Shown here: positions 44,484 to 53,745 of the stretch, piece by piece
How positions within the stretch are numbered: the first letter of the stretch is position 1
Layout: every line of letters starts with the position of its first letter
Assembly: GCF_016792905.1 (NCBI RefSeq)
Contig: NZ_JAEULP010000038.1
Location: 1 to 53,745 of the forward strand
Length of the DNA: 53,745 nt
Source: Tabrizicola sp.
GTDB lineage: Bacteria; Pseudomonadota; Alphaproteobacteria; Rhodobacterales; Rhodobacteraceae
Direction of reading: 5' to 3'
The notes under the pieces: model-generated
Databases searched by the model: none
What the model was told of the DNA's origin: nothing
What the model saw: only the letters and a program-made list of their open reading frames with translations
Translations under genes and position numbers: made by a program

Positions 44484-45410
44484 TCAAAGTTTCGAGGTCA
44501 GCTCCGGCACGGCCTGGAACAGGTCGGCGACCAGGCCATAATCGGCAACCTGGAAGATCGGCGCCTCTTCGTCCTTGTTGATCGCGACGATGACTTTGCT
44601 GTCCTTCATCCCCGCAAGGTGCTGGATCGCGCCCGAGATGCCGACCGCGACATAGAGGTCCGGTGCCACGACCTTGCCGGTCTGGCCGACCTGCCAGTCG
44701 TTCGGCGCGTACCCTGAGTCCACCGCTGCACGGGACGCCCCGACGGCCGCGTTAAGCTTGTCCGCCAGCTTCTCGATCAGCGCGAAATCGGCCTGCGAGC
44801 CGACGCCCCGCCCGCCCGAGACAACGATCCCCGCCGAAGTCAGTTCCGGCCGGTCGGAGGAGGCGACCTTGTCCTCGACCCAGGCCGACAGGCTGCCATC
44901 GACCGAAGCCGAGACCTTCTCGACCGGGGCCGAACCGCCCTTGCCCGCCGCGTCGAAGGTCGCGGTGCGGATCGTCATCACCTTCTTTGCATCCGAGGAT
45001 TTCACCGTCTGGATCGCGTTCCCGGCATAGATCGGCCGGTCGAAGGTCGATGCATCGATGACCGCCAGCACTTCCGAGATCACCATCACGTCAAGAAGGG
45101 CCGCCACGCGCGGCAGCACCGATTTCGACAAGGCACCCGAGGGGGCGACGATGTGATCGTAGTCACCCGCAAGCGACACCACCAGCGCGGCAGTGGGTTC
45201 AGTCATCCCGTGGCAATAGGCGTGGTCATCAGCGAAGAGCACCTTCGCAACGCCCTGCAGGGTCGCCGCTTCCGCCGCCGCCGCATCGCCGCCCTGACCC
45301 GCCACCAGCACCGTCACCGGGCCGAGAGATTTCACCGCGGTCAGGGTCTTTGCCACCTGGTCGGTCGCCAGTTTCCCGTCGACCACGTCCGCCAGAAGAA
45401 GAACGGCCAT
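44484..45410 (-). CDS. etfA: Electron transfer flavoprotein alpha subunit
   Basis: 308 residues. The C-terminal FAD-binding half has [55 protein letters not shown] and [18 protein letters not shown]. It carries electrons from acyl-CoA dehydrogenases (such as the mcd product here) to ETF-ubiquinone oxidoreductase. The ATG shares a base with the etfB stop. A palindromic repeat touches its stop. Confidence 0.96.
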   Translation of the reverse strand: MAVLLLADVVDGKLATDQVAKTLTAVKSLGPVTVLVAGQGGDAAAAEAATLQGVAKVLFADDHAYCHGMTEPTAALVVSLAGDYDHIVAPSGALSKSVLPRVAALLDVMVISEVLAVIDASTFDRPIYAGNAIQTVKSSDAKKVMTIRTATFDAAGKGGSAPVEKVSASVDGSLSAWVEDKVASSDRPELTSAGIVVSGGRGVGSQADFALIEKLADKLNAAVGASRAAVDSGYAPNDWQVGQTGKVVAPDLYVAVGISGAIQHLAGMKDSKVIVAINKDEEAPIFQVADYGLVADLFQAVPELTSKL

Positions 45411-46171
45411 CAGAGCACCCCCGCTTCGTCTTTGAGTTTGGCAATCAGCTCGTCCACTGAGGCCACCCGGACCCCGGCCTTGCGGCCCGCCGGTTCCACC
45501 GTCTTGACCACCGTCAGGCGCGGCGCGACGTCCACGCCGTAATCCGCCGGGGTCTTGGTCGCCAGCGGCTTGGCCTTGGCCTTCATGATGTTCGGCAGGG
45601 AGGCATAGCGCGGCTCGTTCAGGCGCAGGTCGACGGTGATGATCGTCGGCATCTTGACGGTGATCGTCTGCAACCCGCCGTCCACTTCCCGCGTGACCTT
45701 GGCCTTGTCGCCCTCGATCGCCAGTTCCGAGGCGAAGGTGCCCTGCGACCAGCCCAGCAGCGCCGCCAGCATCTGGCCGGTCGCGTTCATGTCGTTGTCG
45801 ATCGCCTGCTTGCCGCAGAGGACGAGGCCGGGCTGTTCTTCCTTCACCACCGCCGCCAGCAGTTTCGCCACGGCGAGCGGCTCGATGTCAGTGTGGACGT
45901 CCGCAGCCGCCTCGATCAGGATCGCCCGGTCGGCGCCCATCGCCAGCGCATTGCGCAGCGTCTCCTGCGCCTGCTTCACGCCGATGGAGACGACGACGAC
46001 CTCGGTCGCCACGCCCTTCTCCTTCAGCCGGATCGCCTCTTCCACGGCGATCTCGTCGAAGGGGTTCATCGACATCTTGACGTTCGCCAGGTCAACCCCC
46101 GACCCGTCCGCCTTGACCCGGACCTTCACGTTGTAGTCGATTACCCGCTTGACGGGCACCAAGACCTTCAT
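45410..46171 (-). CDS. etfB: Electron transfer flavoprotein beta subunit
   Basis: 253 residues from ATG 46171 ([20 protein letters not shown]). AMP-binding and recognition-loop features: [40 protein letters not shown] (as [16 protein letters not shown]) and [18 protein letters not shown]. It pairs with EtfA, encoded next with a one-base overlap. It follows pduO after 145 bases. Confidence 0.96.
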   Translation of the reverse strand: MKVLVPVKRVIDYNVKVRVKADGSGVDLANVKMSMNPFDEIAVEEAIRLKEKGVATEVVVVSIGVKQAQETLRNALAMGADRAILIEAAADVHTDIEPLAVAKLLAAVVKEEQPGLVLCGKQAIDNDMNATGQMLAALLGWSQGTFASELAIEGDKAKVTREVDGGLQTITVKMPTIITVDLRLNEPRYASLPNIMKAKAKPLATKTPADYGVDVAPRLTVVKTVEPAGRKAGVRVASVDELIAKLKDEAGVL

Positions 46172-46316
46172 GGCCGCACTCCTTCGTTCGTGGCCCCAGA
46201 AGGGCCGCACAAGCTCCCGCCCGCCTGTTACCGGAAGGTGGGCCTCTGGAACAGAGCAAATGCGACAGGTTTGCGCGACGGGACGCCGCGTTTTGATCGT
46301 GTGCGCCGATCAGCGC

Positions 46317-46889
46317 TCAGCGCGTCAGGCCGGGAACCCAGAGCACGTCATCCTTGCCGTCGCTGTTGGCAATGCGGCCGGCGACGAAGAACCAGTCCGA
46401 CAGCCGGTTCAGGTAGCGCACGGCATCGGGGTTCACGTCCTCCTCCGCCGCGAGTTCCACCACCAGCCTTTCGGCCCTTCGGCAGACGGTGCGGCAGAGG
46501 TGCAACTGCGCCGCCAGCACCGATCCGCCGGGCAGGATGAAGCTGCGCAAGGGTGCAAGCCGGTCGTTCATCGCGTCGATCTCGCGTTCCAGCCGCGTGA
46601 CCTGGCCCTCGATCACCCGCAATGCCGGGTACTCGCGCGTCGCATCAAGCTGCCGGTCGGGGGTGCAGAGGTCGGCGCCCAGGTCGAACAGGTCGTTCGA
46701 GATGCGCTTCAGCGCCTCGGCCATCTCGCCCTCGGCATGAAGGCGGGCGAGGCCCACCGTCGCGTTGGTTTCATCCACCGTGCCATAGGCCGAAACCCGT
46801 GGCGAGTGCTTGGCGACCCGCGTGCCATTTCCCAGCGCGGTCTGCCCCGCATCGCCGGTCCGGGTGTAGATCTTCGACAGGACGACCAT
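46317..46889 (-). CDS. pduO: ATP:cob(I)alamin adenosyltransferase, PduO type
   Basis: 190 residues. Conserved: KIYTRTGDAGQTALGNGTRV (ATP site), VSAYGTVDETNA, LRSFILPGG, HLCRTVCRRAERLV and YLNRLSDWFFVAGR. It makes adenosylcobalamin, the cofactor of methylmalonyl-CoA and ethylmalonyl-CoA mutases. Its place beside etfBA, with mcd elsewhere in the window, fits the ethylmalonyl-CoA pathway. It is 3 bases downstream of the HIG1-type gene. Confidence 0.94.
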   Translation of the reverse strand: MVVLSKIYTRTGDAGQTALGNGTRVAKHSPRVSAYGTVDETNATVGLARLHAEGEMAEALKRISNDLFDLGADLCTPDRQLDATREYPALRVIEGQVTRLEREIDAMNDRLAPLRSFILPGGSVLAAQLHLCRTVCRRAERLVVELAAEEDVNPDAVRYLNRLSDWFFVAGRIANSDGKDDVLWVPGLTR

Positions 46890-46892
46890 GGC

Positions 46893-47096
46893 TTACCCCC
46901 GCGACCGCAACCAGGCGAAGGTGACGATCAGCACCACCGCGACGAACTGCGCCCCGAGCCGCCAGCGCATGATCCGGTTCGCGTTGCGCCGGTTGAACTC
47001 GCCGCCCTTGGCAAAGGTGCCGATCCCGAACAAGAGGATCACCAGCACCACCAGACAGGCGATGGTCGCGAAGAGGAACAGCGGGTCGGATAACAT
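46893..47096 (-). CDS. HIG1-domain / twin-transmembrane small protein
   Basis: 67 residues: helix 1 (FLFATIACLVVLVILLFGIG), a loop FAKGGEFNRRNANRIMRWR and helix 2 (LGAQFVAVVLIVTFAWL). The two-helix hairpin with a basic loop ending MRWR is the bacterial HIG1 pattern; in mitochondria HIG1 proteins tune cytochrome oxidase supercomplexes. Role in bacteria is not settled. Co-transcribed with pduO. Confidence 0.75.
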   Translation of the reverse strand: MLSDPLFLFATIACLVVLVILLFGIGTFAKGGEFNRRNANRIMRWRLGAQFVAVVLIVTFAWLRSRG

Positions 47097-47148
47097 CGGC
47101 AGTCTCCTTTGCCCCCTGATCTAGGCGCGCGCGGGCCAAAAGCGAAGT

Positions 47149-47172
47149 CAAATTTCTTCCGCAAGAAATTTG
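47149..47172. terminator. 10-bp stem hairpin downstream of the SDR gene
   Basis: CAAATTTCTT-CCGC-AAGAAATTTG is a perfect stem, 28 bases past the stop of the minus-strand SDR gene and 53 bases before the HIG1 gene. AT-rich, with only short T-runs after it; a terminator or a transcript-processing hairpin. Confidence 0.45.
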
Positions 47173-47199
47173 TCAAAAACCTACTGAAAATTCTTGCGC

Positions 47200-48033
47200 T
47201 TAGCCCCTGGCGATCAGCCAGTCCAGCGCGCGGGTCGGCAGCACCCGGCGCAGGAACCCCATCGCATAGGTCGGGGTCGTGACATAGTAGCGCGGCTTCG
47301 GCCGCCGGTCCTCCAGCGCGCGGATCAGTTTCGCCGTCACCGCCTCGGGGCCCAGCTCGAAAGTATCCTTCTTGGTCTTCTTGTCATAGAGCCGCCCGCG
47401 CAAGGAGACATACTGCTCGCGCCGAGCCGACTGCTCCCAGTCGATCCACTGCTCGAAATGCGGAATCGCGTTCTCGCGGATTTTTGTGGCGATCGGCCCC
47501 GGCTCGATCAGGATCACCTCGATCCCGGTGCCCTTCATCTCGATCCGCAGGACATCGGTCAGCCCCTCCATCGCGAACTTCGTCGCGACATAGGCCCCGC
47601 GCCATGTCAGCCCCACCAGCCCCAGCACCGAGGAGCAATTCACGATCCGCCCGTGACCCTGCGCCCGCATCAGGGGAATCACCCGGCGGGTGAGGTCGTG
47701 GTAGCCGAAGAGATTGGTCTCGAAGATCTCCCGCAATGCCCCGCGCGGCAAATCCTCGACCGCGCCGGGACAGGCAAAGGCGCCGTTGTTGTACAGCGCA
47801 TCCAGCGTGCCGCCGGTCCGGCGCAGCACCTCGGCCACCGCCTCGGCAACACTCGTCTCGTCGGCATAGTCGAGGCGAAAGCTTTCCAGCCCCTCGCCCC
47901 GCAGTGTTTCGCAATCTGCCTCCTGCCGACAGGTGGCGAAGACCCGCCACCCCCGCGCCTTCAACCCCCGCGCGGCATCAAGCCCGATGCCCGAGGAGCA
48001 TCCGGTGATCAGGATCGAACGTTCGGTCATCAA
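47200..48033 (-). CDS. Classical short-chain dehydrogenase/reductase
   Basis: 277 residues. TGCSSGIGLDAARGL (10-24) binds the cofactor, NNGAF and NCSSVLGLVG follow, and Tyr148/Lys152 (GAYVATKFAMEGL) form the active site with Ser134 or Ser135. The mid-length C-terminal part resembles SDRs of retinol- or steroid-dehydrogenase type. Substrate unknown. 21 bases after the SH3 protein gene on the same strand. Confidence 0.88.
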   Translation of the reverse strand: MMTERSILITGCSSGIGLDAARGLKARGWRVFATCRQEADCETLRGEGLESFRLDYADETSVAEAVAEVLRRTGGTLDALYNNGAFACPGAVEDLPRGALREIFETNLFGYHDLTRRVIPLMRAQGHGRIVNCSSVLGLVGLTWRGAYVATKFAMEGLTDVLRIEMKGTGIEVILIEPGPIATKIRENAIPHFEQWIDWEQSARREQYVSLRGRLYDKKTKKDTFELGPEAVTAKLIRALEDRRPKPRYYVTTPTYAMGFLRRVLPTRALDWLIARG

Positions 48034-48054
48034 TGCCCCCGGGCGACAGGCCCG

Positions 48055-48651
48055 TCAGGGGGCCTCGGCGCTCAGGTAGCGCAATGCGACGAAGCCTTCC
48101 ACCCCGTCGCCCTGGATCACGATCCGCGCCCAGTCGCTGTCGACGGCCTGCACCATCAGCGTCGCCTCGCCCGAGGCAAGCCGACCGACGATTTCCGCAT
48201 CCGTCGAGGGTTCGGCCCGGACATTCACCGAACTGGCGGTGACGTACCAGATCGTCCCCTGGCCGCCGTCGGGCACCTCCGGCGTGGGGGCGGCGGGCAC
48301 TGCTTCGTTGCCGACGGTGGCCAGCGAGAAGACCGGCTCCTCCACTTCGGTTACAACCGTGCGGGCGGGCTCCACATAGGGCTTCGGCGTGGCCTCGGCC
48401 ACCGCCGTTTCCTTCATCACAGGCGCAGCCGCTTCCACCACCGGCGCCGGCGCCACGGTCGCTGCCGGTTCGACCGCGGGTTCCGCCGCCGCAACCTCGA
48501 CCGAATCAGCGCCCGAAACGTCGCTGACCCCCGGCCTGGACGCCTTGGCCGCCGCTTCTGCCAGCCCGGGGCGCAATTGCCCGCGATCAACCCCTGCAAT
48601 CATCAGGGCGGCATACATGCCAATACACAGAATCAAGGTCATACGCAGCAT
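48055..48651 (-). CDS. Membrane-anchored SH3-domain protein
   Basis: 198 residues from ATG 48651: one N-terminal hydrophobic segment (MTLILCIGMYAALMIAG), a long Ala/Pro/Glu/Val-rich linker (about 30-125) and a C-terminal bacterial SH3 domain (about 135-195, SSVNVRAEPSTDAEIVGRLA, DWARIVIQGDGVEGFV). The SH3 part probably binds peptidoglycan or a periplasmic partner. Divergent from parC. Confidence 0.8.
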   Translation of the reverse strand: MLRMTLILCIGMYAALMIAGVDRGQLRPGLAEAAAKASRPGVSDVSGADSVEVAAAEPAVEPAATVAPAPVVEAAAPVMKETAVAEATPKPYVEPARTVVTEVEEPVFSLATVGNEAVPAAPTPEVPDGGQGTIWYVTASSVNVRAEPSTDAEIVGRLASGEATLMVQAVDSDWARIVIQGDGVEGFVALRYLSAEAP

Positions 48652-48790
48652 GGTGGGTCCGTTCTTACTCTGCGCCGGTCTTAGCACAGGCTGATCGCGA
48701 GAGTGCAGGAAAAATCCACAACCCTGACGATGGTTCCGGGTTCCGCGATGCCATCTGGACCGGCGGCATGGTTTTGCCTACACAACATCC

Positions 48791-51103
<2,313 letters not shown>

Positions 51104-51247
51104 CCGACCCGCCTCTCACATTTGCCCAAATATCCCCGCCGGAGGCTCTTTTCCCGAGCCGGTTGCGCGTTCTTCACGCGCAGAGGCGAGACAAAGGCTT
51201 GCGCGGAACGCGCTCGATTCATAAGCCGCTCCCAACCCGCGCGACAG

Positions 51248-52606
51248 TCAGTCGACTCGCTCCACCTTCAGCCAGACCCCGCCCTCCGGCCGCAGCGTCA
51301 GGATCATCACCGGCTTCGGCTCCCTCCCCGGCAGGGCCGAGAACCGGAACCGCGCCAGCAGCGTCGCCAGAATGATCACGGCCTCCTGCAAGGCAAAGCT
51401 CGCCCCGATGCAGATGCGGGGGCCGTCGCCGAAGGGCAGGTACTGGAACCTCGGCACCGCTTTCGGATCGGCGAAGCGGTCGGGGCGGAAGGCGTCGGGG
51501 TCATCCCACAGCTGGCGATGCCGATGCAGCGCGTAGATCGGCAGGATCACCGTGTCGCTTGGCCGGACCTCGCGCCCGCAGAGCACATCCGCCGCCATCG
51601 CCGTCCGCGACAGGAAGGCTGCCGGGGGATACATCCGCAACGCCTCGTCCACGATCCGCCGGACCAGCGGCAGGGCGGGCAGGTCCGCCACCGTCGCTGC
51701 CCGGTCGCCCAGCACGCCCGCCGCCTCCTCCCGCGCGGCCGCCTGCACATCCTGATCGAACGCACAGAGGTACAGCGCCCAGCTCAGCGTCAGCGCCGTC
51801 GTCTCATGTCCCGCGACGATGAAGGTCAGGAGGTTGTCGCGCAATTCCGCCGTCGTCATCCGCCGTCCGCTTTCCGGGTCGGCGCCTGCCATCAACAGGT
51901 CCAGCAGATCGGGCGGCGTCTTCGCCCCTTCCGCCCGCCGCGCGTCAATGGCCCGGTCGGCCAGCCGCTTCGTCGTCCGCGTCGCCCTGCCTGTGAACAG
52001 CCGGTTCGGCCGCGGCACCCAGGGCGGCGCCCCCATGACATCCAGAAGCGAGATCTTCGCCGTCGCCCCGATATACTGCTCGATCGCCTGATGCACGGCC
52101 CCCCGGTCGAAGCCCGACCCGTCCGAGAATGTCACGTCCGCAATCACCTCGAAGGTGGCAGAAACCATCTCCTCGAACAGGTCCGCCGCCCCGCCCGCCC
52201 GGTCCAGGCGTGCGACCGACCGCTCCGCCGCCGCCGTCATCACCGGTCCCAGCGCCGACACGTTGCGGTGGGAAAAGACCGGCGCCGCCGTCCGCCGCTG
52301 CCACAGCCACTGTGCCCCTTCGGCCACGAACAGGCTGTCGCCGATCGCGGGCTCCAGGATCAGCTTCGTCACCACAGATTTCGGGTATTGCGCCACCTTG
52401 TCACGCAGGACCTGCTTCAGGCCCTCCGGGTCCATCAGCATGTGCCAGCGCTTTCCGGTCCGGCCCGACAGGATCGGCACCCGGGTCGCCACCTCGGGGA
52501 TCAGCTCCAGCACGTTCCTTTGCGCGGCACGAAAGCTGGCCCAGACGCCCATCGGCGTGGTGTGCAGCGGAACCCGGACGGGCAGGGGGGCGAGGGCGTC
52601 ACGCAT
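51248..52606 (-). CDS. Cytochrome P450
   Basis: 452 residues without a membrane anchor. I-helix FIVAGHETTALTLSWAL (Thr269/270), K-helix ExxR at Glu321-Arg324 (EALRMYPPA), DPDAFRPDRF and the haem loop FGDGPRICIGASFALQE with Cys399. The PP/RF and GxRxCxG forms resemble CYP4/CYP102-like fatty-acid or terpene hydroxylases more than CYP101. No ferredoxin or reductase gene is adjacent, so its redox partner is elsewhere. Stands alone between parC and tuf. Confidence 0.9.
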   Translation of the reverse strand: MRDALAPLPVRVPLHTTPMGVWASFRAAQRNVLELIPEVATRVPILSGRTGKRWHMLMDPEGLKQVLRDKVAQYPKSVVTKLILEPAIGDSLFVAEGAQWLWQRRTAAPVFSHRNVSALGPVMTAAAERSVARLDRAGGAADLFEEMVSATFEVIADVTFSDGSGFDRGAVHQAIEQYIGATAKISLLDVMGAPPWVPRPNRLFTGRATRTTKRLADRAIDARRAEGAKTPPDLLDLLMAGADPESGRRMTTAELRDNLLTFIVAGHETTALTLSWALYLCAFDQDVQAAAREEAAGVLGDRAATVADLPALPLVRRIVDEALRMYPPAAFLSRTAMAADVLCGREVRPSDTVILPIYALHRHRQLWDDPDAFRPDRFADPKAVPRFQYLPFGDGPRICIGASFALQEAVIILATLLARFRFSALPGREPKPVMILTLRPEGGVWLKVERVD

Positions 52607-52675
52607 GATGCCTGAAAGATAGGCCGCCCCGGGCCACCGGCAAAGTGCCGTCCTGCCGCACGGCCCCGATCAGGC

Positions 52676-52702
52676 TTGAAATTCCCGCGTCCAGGGTCTA
52701 AG
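52676..52702 (+). promoter_or_regulatory. Possible tuf promoter
   Basis: TTGAAA (52676-52681), a 15-base spacer and TCTAAG (52697-52702), about 60 bases before the tuf ATG. Spacing is shorter than ideal, so the -10 assignment is weak. Confidence 0.25.
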
Positions 52703-52761
52703 TCGCCGCCCGTATCACCAAGGGCCCTTTCGGCCCGAACTGGACAAGGGCGGATAACGCG

Positions 52762-53745
52762 ATGGCGAAGGCAAAGTTTGAACGGAACAAACCGCACGTC
52801 AACATTGGCACGATTGGCCACGTTGACCATGGCAAGACGACGCTGACGGCGGCGATCACCAAGTATTTCGGCGAATTCCGCGCCTATGACCAGATCGACG
52901 GCGCGCCGGAAGAGCGGGCTCGCGGCATCACGATCTCGACCGCGCATGTCGAGTATGAAACCGCGAACCGCCACTACGCCCATGTCGACTGCCCCGGCCA
53001 CGCCGACTATGTGAAGAACATGATCACCGGTGCCGCGCAGATGGACGGCGCGATCCTGGTGGTGGCGGCCTCGGACGGCCCGATGCCGCAGACGCGCGAG
53101 CACATCCTCTTGGGCCGCCAGGTCGGCATCCCCTACATGGTCGTCTACATGAACAAGGTCGACCTGGTGGATGACGAGGAACTCCTCGAACTGGTCGAGA
53201 TGGAAGTGCGCGAGCTTCTGTCGTCCTACGAATACCCCGGCGACGACATCCCGATCATCAAGGGCTCGGCCCACCAGGCGATGATCGGCGAATCGAAGGA
53301 GATCGGCGAGAACTCGATCCGGGCGCTGATGGAGGCGGTGGACAGCTACATCCCGACGCCGCAGCGCGCCGTGGACCAGCCGTTCCTGATGCCGATCGAG
53401 GACGTGTTCTCGATCTCGGGCCGCGGCACGGTTGTGACCGGCCGGATCGAGCGTGGCGTGATCAACGTCGGCGACGAGGTCGAGATCGTCGGCATCCGCG
53501 ACACCAAGAAGTCGACCTGCACCGGTGTCGAGATGTTCCGCAAGCTCCTGGATCGCGGCGAGGCTGGCGACAACGTCGGCGTCCTCCTCCGCGGCGTGGA
53601 TCGGGACGGGGTGGAGCGTGGCCAGGTGCTGTGCAAGCCGAAATCGGTCAACCCGCACACCAAGTTCGAGGCCGAGGCCTATATCCTGACCAAGGAGGAA
53701 GGCGGGCGCCACACCCCGTTCTTCGCGAACTACCGTCCGCAGTTC
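52762..53745 (+). CDS. tuf: Elongation factor Tu (5' part, runs off the window)
   Basis: 328 residues of about 391-395, open to the last base. Start ATG 52762 gives the standard [20 protein letters not shown]. GTPase motifs GHVDHGKT (19-26), DCPGH (76-80) and NKVD (131-134); domain 2 has [20 protein letters not shown]. It delivers aminoacyl-tRNA to the ribosome. No fusA or secE is seen on this side, and the upstream gene is a P450, so this copy stands at the front of its transcription unit. Confidence 0.97.
   Translation, partial: MAKAKFERNKPHVNIGTIGHVDHGKTTLTAAITKYFGEFRAYDQIDGAPEERARGITISTAHVEYETANRHYAHVDCPGHADYVKNMITGAAQMDGAILVVAASDGPMPQTREHILLGRQVGIPYMVVYMNKVDLVDDEELLELVEMEVRELLSSYEYPGDDIPIIKGSAHQAMIGESKEIGENSIRALMEAVDSYIPTPQRAVDQPFLMPIEDVFSISGRGTVVTGRIERGVINVGDEVEIVGIRDTKKSTCTGVEMFRKLLDRGEAGDNVGVLLRGVDRDGVERGQVLCKPKSVNPHTKFEAEAYILTKEEGGRHTPFFANYRPQF

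Noticed and set aside
51137-51162. GGCTC-TTTTCCC-GAGCC hairpin after parC as a terminator
   Set aside because: Stem of five pairs, no T-run after it on the plus strand; too weak to call.
52607-52761. Possible tRNA or other RNA gene before tuf
   Set aside because: Checked because tuf is often near tRNA genes; no cloverleaf or TTCRANNC T-loop sequence is present.

Overview
The window reads as chromosomal DNA of a high-GC alphaproteobacterium, most likely a Rhodobacterales/Rhodobacteraceae member. The evidence is the ChvI/ChvG two-component system beside pckA and a short HPr kinase, the folK-rpoZ-rsh-pdxJ-acpS-lepB-rnc-era-recO run, a probable methylsuccinyl-CoA dehydrogenase of the ethylmalonyl-CoA pathway, and DUF1491, DUF2062 and DUF3429 genes. 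Gene density is high and many genes are translationally coupled through ATGA, GTGA or TTGA overlaps. I found no tRNA, rRNA, CRISPR array, prophage or insertion sequence.

Region 1 (1-6921) is a C1/methylamine module. It holds the tail of a DmmA-like subunit, an FNR/2Fe-2S reductase, a DUF3445 haem-dependent oxidative N-demethylase, a GlxA-type regulator, a DMT-family transporter on the other strand, a DUF1989-GcvT fusion that should pass formaldehyde to tetrahydrofolate, and a group II truncated haemoglobin. Together they would oxidise dimethylamine to monomethylamine and capture the C1 unit.

Region 2 (6945-19573) is mostly housekeeping and envelope genes. It includes a glycosyltransferase, an MltB-type lytic transglycosylase, cobD/cbiB, an L,D-transpeptidase, a PatB/MalY PLP enzyme, the def-def2-fmt operon (the second deformylase has lost its catalytic residues), a TetR regulator, a TRIC-type channel, rnhA, ispH, a YqaA-like membrane protein and a LabA/NYN protein.

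Region 3 (19719-30540) is a long collinear plus-strand run, folK to recO plus an MFS transporter, for transcription, stringent response, cofactor synthesis, secretion and RNA processing.

Region 4 (30537-41203) carries an SDR reductase, mcd, a DUF3859 protein, a TauE/SafE exporter, pckA, and then chvI-chvG-hprK-rapZ-EIIA-HPr, an incomplete PTS of regulatory type coupled to an acid/envelope-sensing two-component system and to gluconeogenesis.

Region 5 (41252-48651) holds an acyltransferase, a low-GC orphan gene, 3-hydroxybutyryl-CoA dehydrogenase, a DUF6473-like gene, etfBA, pduO and a HIG1 protein. With mcd these fit acetyl-CoA assimilation and PHB turnover. The window ends with parC, a cytochrome P450 and the start of tuf.

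The most unexplained structure is a small family of palindromic repeats (core GTAGGGYGGGT...ACCCACC). Two copies form composite elements of about 70 bp with the same 24-nt internal spacing. Each supplies the TAG stop codon of the gene it abuts, and a third copy ends directly against another stop codon. Arrays of TTCG-centred palindromes also sit between genes.
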